Below are positions 16,401-22,642 of a DNA stretch of 36,783 nt, one piece after another. This DNA is from a virus. Position 1 is the first letter of the stretch. Every line of letters starts with the position of its first letter. The position numbers were made by a program, and so were the translations under genes. Below the pieces are notes generated by a model. That model did not search any database. It was not told the DNA's origin and saw only the letters and a list, made by a program, of their open reading frames with translations. The DNA lies in IMG/VR virus record IMGVR_UViG_3300031669_000110, positions 1 to 36,783 of that record, one strand, 5' to 3'.

Positions 16401-18208
16401 ACCAGGGGTGGACGGAGCCGCAGGTGCTGCAGGCGCAGACGTTGCTGCAGACGGCGGTGCAACGGGCGGGGTTGGAGCGGGGGCTGCGGGCGGGGTCGTC
16501 GTTCGCGGGTGGGGTGACGCTGGCGATGTTCCCCTCCGGAGAGAGACGGCAGTTGGAGTTGGAGCGGGAGCAGCGGGGGGAGCAGTACTCGCCGCTGACG
16601 GGGAGGGGTAGCCGGGTGGGGTTGGAAGCGTGGCGGGCGGAACATCCGGAGACGGTACCGCGACGGCTGGCGGGCAGTGCATTGCCCGGGGCGGCGGAGT
16701 TCACAGGGACGACGCCGGGGGAGCAGGCACGCTACAACGAGTACCGGACGCAGCGGGATCGCATCCAGGCGGAGTATGCGCAGGAGATTGACGATCTGGC
16801 ACGGCGGGAGCCGTGGAACCGGGCGGGGATCCAGGAGCTGCAGGATCAGCAGTGGGCGCAGTTGGGACAGTTGCGGGACCGAATGGGGCTGACGGAGCAG
16901 GCGGAGGAGGGGGCGGGGTACCAGCCGCGCAGTGTGTACGGGGCCAGGCCGGAAGAGGCGACGGGGATCCGGCAGCAAGAGGTGCTGGGGGCGGTGAGCG
17001 GGGCGATGCCACGGGTGGCGCAGTTCGCAGGGGCGAACGGGCAGCCGGACTACGACGCATACAACGCGGCGGTGGCTCAGTTCTTCCAGGAGTTGCCGGC
17101 GCGGATGGAAGGGAACGAGGCGCTGGGAGCGATCGCCGGGGCGATGGGGGCGACGCCGGCGGAGTTGCTGGCGGGGGTGGACCAGGCGGCGGTGACGTCA
17201 TACTGGCGCAGGAACGACCGGCCGACGCAGGCCGCGCAGCGGGTGTGGGAGGAGACGGTGTACCGGCCGGCGTGGGAGGCGTACAACCAGGCGGTCGAGG
17301 GCGGGATGGATAAGGGGAAGGCGTACGAGCGGTACGTCGAGGGGGCGGGAGAGACGAGGGGCGCCGACCTGGTGGGGCGGATCGAGGAGATGTACCCGGG
17401 GCGGTGGACGGCGGAGGAGTTGCGGACGGCGGTGAAGGGGATGACGTTCCCGGGGGTGGCGGAGGCGGCGACGATGCGCAAGCCGGAGGAGGAGCGGGCG
17501 CTGGCCGAGGCCTCGTCGGCGTTCTGGGATTTCCTGAACGATCGACTTCCACCGGGGAAGATGGGGCAGGGGGCGCGGGAGAATACGCTGGTACAGCTGG
17601 CGCTCGATGCGGAGACGCGGGGGACGGCGACGGCGGAGCAGTATCAGAAGGCGCTGGAGTGGTTGGAGGGGTGGCGGGCGGAGAACGCGGACCCGGACAA
17701 GTGGCTGTCGGCAGCGGATTGGACAGAGGCGCGGGAGCAGAATGATGCGTTCAATCAGGCGGTGAAGGAGCAGGTGGGGGAGAACGTGCAGGATTTGCTC
17801 GACCGGTATTATGCGCTGGCCTCGGGGGAGCGGAAGACGTTCAAGCTGAAGCATCCGGAGATCGGGCAGTACTTTGACTTGCGGGATGCATGGGGAGAGC
17901 AGCGGGGCCACGAACTGTGGGCGTACTTTTATCAGGGGACGGCGCTGGGCGGGGCGGTGGCGGCGTACACGACGGGGGGGAAGAAGGCGCGGGCGGCGTA
18001 CGTGCCACGACCTCGAAAGTATTACAAGAAGAAGGGGAAGAAGAAGGGGGGGCTGGTGCCGTGGGCGTTCGAGCGGCAGGCGCAGTGGACGCCGAAGGTG
18101 TATATGGAGAGGGTGTCGCCGTGGGGGCCGAAGGGGGGAGAATGGACGGAGCCGTACCGGGCGCGGGGGGTGCCGTGGATCGTGGGGAAGTGGCGGACGA
18201 AGTATTAG
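10433..18208 (+). CDS. Giant (2591-aa) virion-associated, polyvalent-type protein
   Basis: One uninterrupted gene, 21% of the window. ATG 10433 is chosen because GGAGTAAGAGG lies directly before it; the longer frame from 10358 would overlap the HNH gene. Residues 1-80 are Ala/Pro-rich and disordered. The rest is mostly helical, with long Ala/Glu/Arg/Gln-rich coiled stretches. Recognisable islands are EYYLRTPGYAIRNAAGD (~643), CPYSYWMTRSARNWALRAAE (~1748) with a following segment rich in aromatic residues, and a C-terminal LDRYYALASGERKTFKLKHP motif (~2455) seen in other phage giants. A lysine cluster (YYKKKGKKKGG, ~2530) is near the end. I find no nuclease, peptidase or transglycosylase motif by eye. 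Lying between portal and scaffold, it may be an ejected internal protein or a large polyvalent protein (class described by Iyer and colleagues). It also carries palindrome copy 4. Confidence 0.8.
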   Translation: MPANVAREKRLEEQERRRGRPAPAPAAAPAAGGGQWWRRPEPAAAAPVVAPAAARTPSRAGRPWMDVGVGPWGPAPSPLPARGPMLPTVLRPAEEPGMQLPTLPGATTVARGLRRWGPVEAMERAGQRIGEAWRKVVAPREAGTLGQVLEQGRGEAQPSRPRSFAEMMAGPAMLAMGAGPSATAAAGAAGQPAGPRPEAVGEILGGAAGRLGELAGAAWQTGKQIPVAGVIPRGIEAAGATAMEALSTPAKAVEEMLGKAGQKMPGGMGLPPLTPARQMTAEQQAEAQKISQDTHIPLYVAQQGVLAAARRGAQSLRDYSAERYGQGAQVEQALGRVAYGLGYSSHEAQVVALDRLMAGEDLNDVTSGRQVNVTQPTPEDMQAFRSYVEGIRQRDGEDAAAAAAQQVQQTGMIPGQSDTWNELLFQVGLDPLNLLDIGAWQRGAQVRQARAAARFAGAAEVAETAADVARVADDMADGARLVLDHSDEAARVVGRADAGQGSWLSKLWQKYNPFAATPRAAAETLAGTAYQVVTPAIMQVESADEARAMVRAMVENPQALTGTLGNVPLSQAAAEARPLLAQVVGDLDDAKKFPSLVGPFDRFAFLADLDTSMAERALEMTGAATETTTKYQQFANGFRSTMSEYYLRTPGYAIRNAAGDLMTMAWDGVGTLDGRGAINDFLERFGPTTRRISESAAAGGQAEIAGSKLPGVFGEASGQLGAWIGSQEEGRYTRAFYSGLKKAVGQVWAPALPEELASMLDANTVRALEARLAQGMNADEFVDAVRAATGPKPVLNLATLLENPDDLSVGMRLFLEGELAKVEDIDQIDEMVDSARAMVGDSMGRAFAADPTPPGRRVWSDIEAVQDLREEQGYLDGIGRMLGVEEGEIAQTQQHLADALAPGEAGIRQAEETLVATVGGQFDENSATLVRQVRAETGKMKMEARASADWLRADAWRRVREGEDAQVIWPAYFQMVEKVHADNQAQVLARLEDGIQQVQRLQAGEALEAVTGRGTREIVEESLAQLRALAGDVAGRQERLRRMGLEDFVNFDEMLDAQRLTVDTAEAEAWRMMGMNPNRDGLDVVVSTQDGVDRMARGTAAEMAKVREMMLQGRINKKKYAEIGQELWQGFFRDASQGWDLARWELAQLPLSPGAQSRALQALGWPVEQAGALGAEEIRAVLGGNVRWDALMNAPALPLEEAMKGTLVDVAQQAGLDLTRSADWGVDEWRQVQAQARTLADQAGTRASMPGRFGMGAIEEAAAVAEAAPRTVSSGMQIQWPQSVDDVARSMGIRPQGASAEDWARVAEYAEDRGREAQVLGTEAGRAGMAAQEAERLPEWGQIGGQEARVRRGRLSFAQEQERVGELAQVARGTAEETVQWVLGEAGFSADEMAGLNWQQQQRLVEEIGQGELLKTGAGRPVKIDAIDVDRRAELLQQSSEGLKEAAFGVGMEPEAAGGYRWQEVAGEARRRAEGSKPVVQAPGMYDAAGFPVTRQPQRMTAPTRIVERAEEMVPEAERVGRGRALVGFEQRQATLADRYADIEEMARARGGLLQDGRRLGETVDVPVGVVKATTERAAGMYGVNLLDEQNQVIRTYWYSDWTSARRARDEARSVIEAGTQGQKAMVDTAWSAWHTDDVARADRRAAAAGGYGMPPTLADMTQITTERELAALEDVRTWGRTEWAVAGEAAPVPPQVQAQLERWAKTDLTRQWAEARTTVVDMARQGADFAVLDYAGGRKRFDNWLSTVCPYSYWMTRSARNWALRAAERPGVIAQYARYQQAVERTSQERGYRARFEGMVEVPVKGMPAWTGQALFFDPSRLLLPFSQLPGMGAEVEDQEPARNLIEMTYRVGQKFGLRPYGFIEWPLQYFNWIGKREEMGFVLPHTGAIQAATAAAGVGAPGGVNIEAPVRRMVGMPEQEPYQAYRVNRMLANMSADNPEISQDALRAQELQRLVEAGQLRLNEAMGWEGGRAGPPVASDAVLRIARDQGWTEPQVLQAQTLLQTAVQRAGLERGLRAGSSFAGGVTLAMFPSGERRQLELEREQRGEQYSPLTGRGSRVGLEAWRAEHPETVPRRLAGSALPGAAEFTGTTPGEQARYNEYRTQRDRIQAEYAQEIDDLARREPWNRAGIQELQDQQWAQLGQLRDRMGLTEQAEEGAGYQPRSVYGARPEEATGIRQQEVLGAVSGAMPRVAQFAGANGQPDYDAYNAAVAQFFQELPARMEGNEALGAIAGAMGATPAELLAGVDQAAVTSYWRRNDRPTQAAQRVWEETVYRPAWEAYNQAVEGGMDKGKAYERYVEGAGETRGADLVGRIEEMYPGRWTAEELRTAVKGMTFPGVAEAATMRKPEEERALAEASSAFWDFLNDRLPPGKMGQGARENTLVQLALDAETRGTATAEQYQKALEWLEGWRAENADPDKWLSAADWTEAREQNDAFNQAVKEQVGENVQDLLDRYYALASGERKTFKLKHPEIGQYFDLRDAWGEQRGHELWAYFYQGTALGGAVAAYTTGGKKARAAYVPRPRKYYKKKGKKKGGLVPWAFERQAQWTPKVYMERVSPWGPKGGEWTEPYRARGVPWIVGKWRTKY
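16239..16250. repeat. TGTCCGCGGACA palindrome, copy 4 of 5
   Basis: Inside the giant gene, read as Met-Ser-Ala-Asp-Asn. The codon phase is the same as in the other in-gene copies. Confidence 0.75.
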
Positions 18209-18213
18209 GGCGG

Positions 18214-18323
18214 GAACGCGGATGAACGCAGACGAACGCAGATGAACGCGGATGAACGCAGACGAACGCAGATGAACGCAGACGAACGCAGATGAACGCA
18301 GACGAACGCAGATGAACGCGGAT
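18214..18323. repeat. Tandem decamer array after the giant gene
   Basis: About eleven exact-length 10-bp units of the form GAACGCRGAY alternate mostly between GATGAACGCA and GACGAACGCA, starting 6 bases after the giant gene's stop and ending just before the next gene. Units align on every tenth base with no interruption and no spacers. Similar decamer runs are, to my knowledge, common in intergenic DNA of Chloroflexota and related environmental genomes. The array could arise by slippage. Confidence 0.85.
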
Positions 18324-18343
18324 GGATATGGGGCAAGTAGGGG

Positions 18344-18538
18344 ATGAGCGAGGAGAGGCAGGAGCAAGAGCACAAGCAGCCGGATAGGGCGGGGGCGGCG
18401 GAGCGGGTGGAGCGAGCGCAGAGGCACATCGCCCGGGCGGAGGAGACGCTGCAGGATAGCGTGGAGCTGGCGGATATGGTGCACCGGCTGGGGAATTGGG
18501 TGGGTGCGCTGCTGGGACGGAAAGGTGAAGACCGCTGA
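18344..18538 (+). CDS. 64-aa helical protein
   Basis: Begins MSEERQEQEHKQPDRAGAAE and continues as one long amphipathic helix (RVERAQRHIARAEETLQDS) with a short hydrophobic end (VHRLGNWVGALLG). The ATG at 18344 follows GGGGATG-type purines, only a weak ribosome site. The gene is preceded by the decamer array. No family recognised. Confidence 0.5.
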   Translation: MSEERQEQEHKQPDRAGAAERVERAQRHIARAEETLQDSVELADMVHRLGNWVGALLGRKGEDR

Positions 18539-18599
18539 CCGCAGACGGCGGACGGCGGATGTATATCAGGTTCGATACACTTACGGAAAGGAGCTCGAG

Positions 18600-19079
18600 A
18601 TGTTGAGGAAAGGCGTGTTGATGGTGGTAGTCCTGTTGACTATCCTGGTGCTGGTCGCGTGCGTGGGGCCGGAGCCTACGGTCTCGCCCCTGGCGGCACC
18701 AGGGCCCGTGGTGGCAACGCAGGCGCAGCAGGAGGAAGACCCGGAGCTGACGGCAGAGATCATCGCCGCGGTGATGGCCGGGATCATATCGCTGGCGCTG
18801 GAGGTCGTGCCTGGCCTGGCGGAGAAGTGGCAGACGGTGGGGGATACGTGGAAGCGGTTGGTGTTCCTGGTCGGCTGCCTGCTGATCCCGCTGGCGCTGG
18901 TGGGGCTGGGGTGCGCGGGTATCACGTTGGGCGTGAAGCCCCCGGTGTGCGGGAAGGACGGGGTCGTGATGGCCATCCGTCTGGGATTCGTGGCTTACTT
19001 TGCATCGCAGGTGACCTACACGGTGGTGAGCAAGGCGGTGCGGGCGAAGCGAGTGGCAAGCCGGCGCTGGAAGGCGTAG
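18600..19079 (+). CDS. Lipobox membrane protein with several transmembrane helices
   Basis: A 159-aa protein. The ATG at 18600 has a strong Shine-Dalgarno (AAAGGAG, spacing 6). Residues 1-21 form a lipoprotein signal with lipobox LVAC (Cys21), followed by a Pro/Ala-rich stretch. Three further hydrophobic segments follow at about 54-72 (EIIAAVMAGIISLALEVV), 88-110 (LVFLVGCLLIPLALVGLGC) and 124-142. The C-terminus is basic (AVRAKRVASRRWKA). Lipid-anchored phage proteins are often superinfection-exclusion factors; a holin is the alternative. It sits between the giant gene and the scaffold with its own strong ribosome site and flanking repeats, so it looks like an inserted accessory gene. No family recognised. 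Confidence 0.65.
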   Translation: MLRKGVLMVVVLLTILVLVACVGPEPTVSPLAAPGPVVATQAQQEEDPELTAEIIAAVMAGIISLALEVVPGLAEKWQTVGDTWKRLVFLVGCLLIPLALVGLGCAGITLGVKPPVCGKDGVVMAIRLGFVAYFASQVTYTVVSKAVRAKRVASRRWKA

Positions 19080-19095
19080 GCTGGCATAGGCTACT

Positions 19096-19181
19096 GTGCT
19101 GTAGGAGGCGTTCCTACAACTGAATAGCGAAGGAAGCCTCAAGTGGGGGATCTGTGTTTCTCAGAACGCCTCCTACAGCAC
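19096..19181. repeat. 86-bp element with 18-bp perfect terminal inverted repeats
   Basis: GTGCTGTAGGAGGCGTTC (19096-19113) is the exact reverse complement of 19164-19181. The 50 bases between are AT-richer than the surroundings. The left arm also contains a smaller stem, TGTAGGA/TCCTACA. It is too short to encode anything and looks like a MITE- or REP-type intergenic repeat in the gap before the scaffold gene. It could also act as an attenuator in RNA. Confidence 0.75.
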
Positions 19182-19194
19182 GTAGGAAGTGAGG

Positions 19195-19944
19195 ATGGAG
19201 ATGACCGAGGAGTTGGACAAGCAGGGTGGAGGAGTTGGCGCAGGGCAGGCGACAGGCGAGGGAGCCGTTGCCGGCCAGCAGCCGACAGCCGAGACTCCGC
19301 AGCCGATAGCCGCGGAACCGAAGAAGGTTGATCTGTCGCAGTCGGAAGAGTTTCGCAAGTATCAGGCTGCACGCGATAGGCGAGAGGAGCAGTTGCGGCA
19401 GCAGATGGCGGAGACGCAGCGGCAGATGCAGGAGATGCAGCGCCAGATGGCGCAGGCGCAGTTGCGGGATGCAGACCCGGAGCAGGTGGCGCAGTACTAT
19501 CAGTCTGAGATCGACCGGTTGCAGGTGGAGACCCGCCAACGCGAGGCAGCGATGAGTGAGCGCGAACGGTGCGTGGCGAAGGCGCAACAGTTGCTGGACG
19601 AGTTGGGGATCGATCCGAGCACGCCGGGATTGGACTGGGGAGACGAGCCATCGGCCGAGGGGCTGGTGCGGCTGGCGACGAGCGCGGCGAAACTGAAGGG
19701 GCTGCAGGCCCAGGTGACACAACAACAACAACAGACCGTGGTGGCGGACGCGACGCAGGCGGCGAAGGCGGAGGCGCTGACGCAGGCCGGCGTGACGAAG
19801 GTCAACACGGCAACCGGGACGGCTGGGCCTCGGGACCTGCGGGCAGAGTTCGAGGCGGAGAAGGCGAAGTTGGTGCACGGCGGAGACGTCGGCGCGTACG
19901 CGCTGCTGAAGTCGAGGTACCGCAAGCAGGGGTTGGACGTGTAG
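19195..19944 (+). CDS. Putative capsid scaffold protein
   Basis: A 249-aa acidic, highly helical protein directly upstream of the major capsid gene. Residues 1-45 are disordered. A long coiled coil follows at ~48-125 (QMAETQRQMQEMQRQMAQAQ region, Gln/Arg/Glu-rich), then a linker (LGIDPSTPGLDWGDEPS) and a second helical part. The C-terminus is basic (KSRYRKQGLDV), as in scaffolds that bind capsid protein. Start ATG 19195 is preferred; ATG 19201 is also possible with GAGG. Length, charge pattern and position all fit a scaffold. The N-terminal part contains CAGCCGACAGCCGA-type simple repeats. Confidence 0.75.
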   Translation: MEMTEELDKQGGGVGAGQATGEGAVAGQQPTAETPQPIAAEPKKVDLSQSEEFRKYQAARDRREEQLRQQMAETQRQMQEMQRQMAQAQLRDADPEQVAQYYQSEIDRLQVETRQREAAMSERERCVAKAQQLLDELGIDPSTPGLDWGDEPSAEGLVRLATSAAKLKGLQAQVTQQQQQTVVADATQAAKAEALTQAGVTKVNTATGTAGPRDLRAEFEAEKAKLVHGGDVGAYALLKSRYRKQGLDV

Positions 19945-19987
19945 GTCTGAGGAGCGGCCGTCACACACACTTACGAGGTGAAGAGAG

Positions 19988-21115
19988 ATGGCAGTTTCAG
20001 ATCAACCCAAGACTACGTATTCGGATACCACCGCACAGAAGCGGGTCATCGCGGACCTGATCGACATCATAGATCCGCGTGACACGCCGGTGGTGTCATA
20101 CTTCGGGCTGGACGGGGACAGCGGGAAGTTCCGGCTGGTGAACTGGCCAGGCACGAAGATGGAGTGGCTGGAGGACACGCTGGCCGGGCTGACGGACACG
20201 CTGGGGGCGAGTTGCACGACGAACGCGACGTCGCTCAGTGTGACGGACGGCTCGCTCCACAAGACCGGGGACATCATCGAGATTGACGCCGAGATGATGT
20301 GGATCAGCGACGCCTCAGCTGCGGACAACAAGGTGACCGTGACGCGGAACTACGGCGGGACGCAGGCGACGCACGCGGCCAGCGCGACGATCACGCTGAT
20401 CAACCACGCGCGACTGGAAGGGGCGGACGCGGACTACGACCGGGCGTTCAGCGACATCACCGCGCCCTACAACTATACGCAGATCTTCCAGGACGACGTG
20501 AAGGTGACCCGCTCGGGGAACAAGATCAGCCAGTATGGGATCACCGAGGAGTTCGACTATCAGGCAGCGAAGAAGATCCCGGAGCTGAGCCGGCTGATCG
20601 AGAAGGCGTTCTTCCGTGGCCAGCGCAAGAGCGGCAGTGCCACGTCGCCTCGTGCGTTCGGCGGGCTGGAGACGTTCGCGACGAACAACACGAAGAGCGG
20701 GGCCAGCGCGGCGCTGGTGCAGAAGGATCTCGAGGACCTCATCGAAGCCTGCTGGGCGGATGGAGGGAACCCGGACCTGATCATCTGCAACTCGTGGGTG
20801 AAGCGGAAGATCTCTGGGTTCTACGCGGACAGTGTGCGGACCACGCGGGACGAGCAGCGCGGTGGGGTGACCATCAGTGAGGTCGAGACGGAGTTCGGTG
20901 TGTTGAAGATCTTGATGAGCCGGTGGTGCCCGAGCGCGAAGCTGTACGTGGTGGAGAGCCAGTACATCGGGTTCGTGGCGTTCGATCCCTTCTTCCAGGA
21001 AGAGTTGGCCAAGACGGGCGACTCGACGAAGGGCCAGGTGGTAGGGGAGTACGGCCTGGTGGTGAAGAACGGGAAGGCGCACGGGTTTATGAAGTCCATC
21101 AGCACGACTTCGTAA
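19988..21115 (+). CDS. Major capsid protein (SU10/DUF5309-like HK97 fold)
   Basis: A 375-aa protein with AGAGAG just before the ATG. The N-terminus (TTYSDTTAQKRVIADLIDII, then DPRDTPVVSYFG) and the middle (ITEEFDYQAAKKIPELSRLI) match the pattern I know for the SU10-like major head family (DUF5309): an N-arm ending in a D-T-P motif, an inserted beta-domain (~75-135) and a helix with regularly spaced charged residues. The C-terminal half has NPDLIICNSWVKRKISGFY and a repeated beta pattern. It forms the icosahedral or prolate shell. SU10-like heads are known from podoviruses, which bears on virion shape here. It is followed by a GC-rich hairpin. Confidence 0.88.
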   Translation: MAVSDQPKTTYSDTTAQKRVIADLIDIIDPRDTPVVSYFGLDGDSGKFRLVNWPGTKMEWLEDTLAGLTDTLGASCTTNATSLSVTDGSLHKTGDIIEIDAEMMWISDASAADNKVTVTRNYGGTQATHAASATITLINHARLEGADADYDRAFSDITAPYNYTQIFQDDVKVTRSGNKISQYGITEEFDYQAAKKIPELSRLIEKAFFRGQRKSGSATSPRAFGGLETFATNNTKSGASAALVQKDLEDLIEACWADGGNPDLIICNSWVKRKISGFYADSVRTTRDEQRGGVTISEVETEFGVLKILMSRWCPSAKLYVVESQYIGFVAFDPFFQEELAKTGDSTKGQVVGEYGLVVKNGKAHGFMKSISTTS

Positions 21116-21141
21116 CCGGGCAGGCGGAAAGACAGACTATG

Positions 21142-21172
21142 GGCGGGGGCGGTGCACGTGGCCGCCCCTGCC
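21142..21172 (+). terminator. GC-rich hairpin after the capsid gene, possible attenuator
   Basis: GGCGGGGGCGG (21142-21152) pairs with CCGCCCCTGCC (21162-21172) with one mismatch and a 9-base loop. There is no T-run, so strong Rho-independent termination is doubtful. Partial stopping or mRNA 3'-end protection would help high capsid yield. Confidence 0.45.
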
Positions 21173-21186
21173 AGGAGGATTAGAGT

Positions 21187-21990
21187 ATGGGTAGCGGAAC
21201 GAGAAGTATCTACAACGCCGCGGACTACTGTCCTGTGCTGGCGCGCCTGGCCGGGGAGGGAGCGATAGGGCTGGGCTCGAACGTGGCGCAGTTCAACCTG
21301 GAGAGCAAGGTGCGGGTGGGAACGCACGACTGGGGCGTGGGCGCGACGGGGGTGCTGCTGAGCGGCACGGACCCGGACATGGTGTTCCAGGTGGCGGGGC
21401 GGATCAACGCGGCGCTGGCGACTGGTGCGTACGCGGCTACCTACCACCAACTGGCGTGCACGGCGGCACAGACGGGGAACGTGAGTGTGTTCGCGAACTG
21501 GAACGAGCTATACTTCACCGGGACCACGGCACTGGGCACGGGCAACGCCGGGGCGGTGTGGGGACACATCGAGATAGCGGGGACGTTCACGGGGCCGGCC
21601 AGCACGAGCAGCTACATGGGGTCGGTGGTGGGTACGCTGATGTCGGATGCGGATACGGTGACGAACACGGGGATCATGGGCGCGTTCGTCGCGGATAGCA
21701 TACTGACCAGCGGGTTCACGAACAACGGCAAGATCGCGGCGTTTGTGGCGCACGTGAACGCTTCGCACCCGACGCGGGCGAACTGGCCAATGGCGCTGTA
21801 CGTGGACGGCTGCGACGTGGTGATCGGGTTCGGCAGTGGCACTAACTACGAGGACGGGATCAAGATCACTGCGACGGTGGCGGGGGAGTCGTCGCACGAC
21901 GTGAACGCAGACGGGCTGCTGAAGCTGGACGTGGGCGGCACGACGTACTATATCCCGATCTTTGGGGCTGGGAAGGTGACGAACGAGTAA
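21187..21990 (+). CDS. Beta-rich virion protein, possible head decoration
   Basis: A 267-aa protein with GGAGG before the start. Composition is Gly/Thr/Ala/Val-rich with alternating beta-strand patterns throughout (MGSVVGTLMSDADTVTNTGI, GKIAAFVAHVNASH) and few charged residues. There are no helices or membrane segments. Directly after the major capsid, such proteins are often decoration or head-fibre proteins; that role is inferred. No family recognised. The middle repeats strands of similar length that could form a beta-helix or jelly roll. Confidence 0.6.
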   Translation: MGSGTRSIYNAADYCPVLARLAGEGAIGLGSNVAQFNLESKVRVGTHDWGVGATGVLLSGTDPDMVFQVAGRINAALATGAYAATYHQLACTAAQTGNVSVFANWNELYFTGTTALGTGNAGAVWGHIEIAGTFTGPASTSSYMGSVVGTLMSDADTVTNTGIMGAFVADSILTSGFTNNGKIAAFVAHVNASHPTRANWPMALYVDGCDVVIGFGSGTNYEDGIKITATVAGESSHDVNADGLLKLDVGGTTYYIPIFGAGKVTNE

Positions 21991-22005
21991 GGACGGGGGT
22001 GAGCG

Positions 22006-22200
22006 ATGGCGATCACGCTGGTGGACTCGACGCTGTACGAGGTACGGAAGGACGGAGATGGCACGTTCCAAGTGACGGCGGGGAAGCATCTGAGGATCGA
22101 AACGTCGCCTAGGGGTGAGGAGATCCTGGACGTGATCGTCCCTACGGGAAAGGTGTGGACGGTCACGGTGAGTGTGCGCGTCATCGAGACGGATGTATGA
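22006..22200 (+). CDS. 64-aa beta-strand virion protein
   Basis: Begins MAITLVDSTLYEVRKDGDG and ends VTVSVRVIETDV, nearly all beta-strand with short turns. GACGGGGGTGAGCG precedes the ATG. It sits 15 bases after the decoration-like protein and before a hairpin. The size fits a head-decoration or trimeric capping protein. No family recognised. Confidence 0.55.
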   Translation: MAITLVDSTLYEVRKDGDGTFQVTAGKHLRIETSPRGEEILDVIVPTGKVWTVTVSVRVIETDV

Positions 22201-22208
22201 GCGAAGGA

Positions 22209-22234
22209 GGGGGCGGGCGGCGACGCCTGCCCCC
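22209..22234 (+). terminator. GC-rich hairpin with GCGA tetraloop
   Basis: GGGGGCGGGCG (22209-22219) pairs with CGCCTGCCCCC (22224-22234) with one mismatch, closed by GCGA, a stable GNRA loop. Only two T residues follow. It resembles the hairpin at 21142-21172 in sequence and in position after a capsid-region gene. Confidence 0.45.
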
Positions 22235-22262
22235 TTACAGGATTAACGGATCGGAGGAGCGG

Positions 22263-22640
22263 ATGGCCAGGCGGGTGAGGCGAGACAGGAAGGGAAGGCA
22301 AGGGGCTATTATGAGGAAGCAGATCGAGCAGAGGAAGGCGGCGCTGCAGCGGCAGGGGCAGGAGTTGGACCGGCGGCTGGTGGAGATTGACCGGCAAGGC
22401 CAGCAGTTGCAGCAGGAGCGCAGCCAGGTGATTGCGAATCTGAACGCGGTGAGTGGGGCGCTGCAGTTGTGTGAGGAGTTGTTGAAGGCGACGGCGGACG
22501 GCGGACAGCCGACGCCGGACCCGGGGGCCATGACGCTGGAGGAGTTGAAGGAGAGGGTCGGGGCAAACAGTATCGAGGTGGTGGTGGAGGGGGAGGGTAC
22601 GCCGGCGGTGGCGCTGGACGATACACCGGCGGTGTACTAG
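22263..22640 (+). CDS. Coiled-coil protein, 125 aa
   Basis: The ATG at 22263 has GGAGGAGCGG directly upstream. A basic N-terminus (MARRVRRDRKGRQG) leads to a Gln-rich coiled coil (~18-65, RQGQELDRRLVEIDRQGQQL region), a repeat-derived linker (KATADGGQPTPDPG) and an acidic beta tail (IEVVVEGEGTP). A shorter form could start at MRKQIEQ (22311). No family recognised. Position suggests a head-associated or assembly role. Confidence 0.5.
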   Translation: MARRVRRDRKGRQGAIMRKQIEQRKAALQRQGQELDRRLVEIDRQGQQLQQERSQVIANLNAVSGALQLCEELLKATADGGQPTPDPGAMTLEELKERVGANSIEVVVEGEGTPAVALDDTPAVY

Positions 22641-22642
22641 AG

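Noticed and set aside
18214-18323. CRISPR-like array
   Set aside because: The 10-bp units are contiguous with no spacers, and no cas gene is present.
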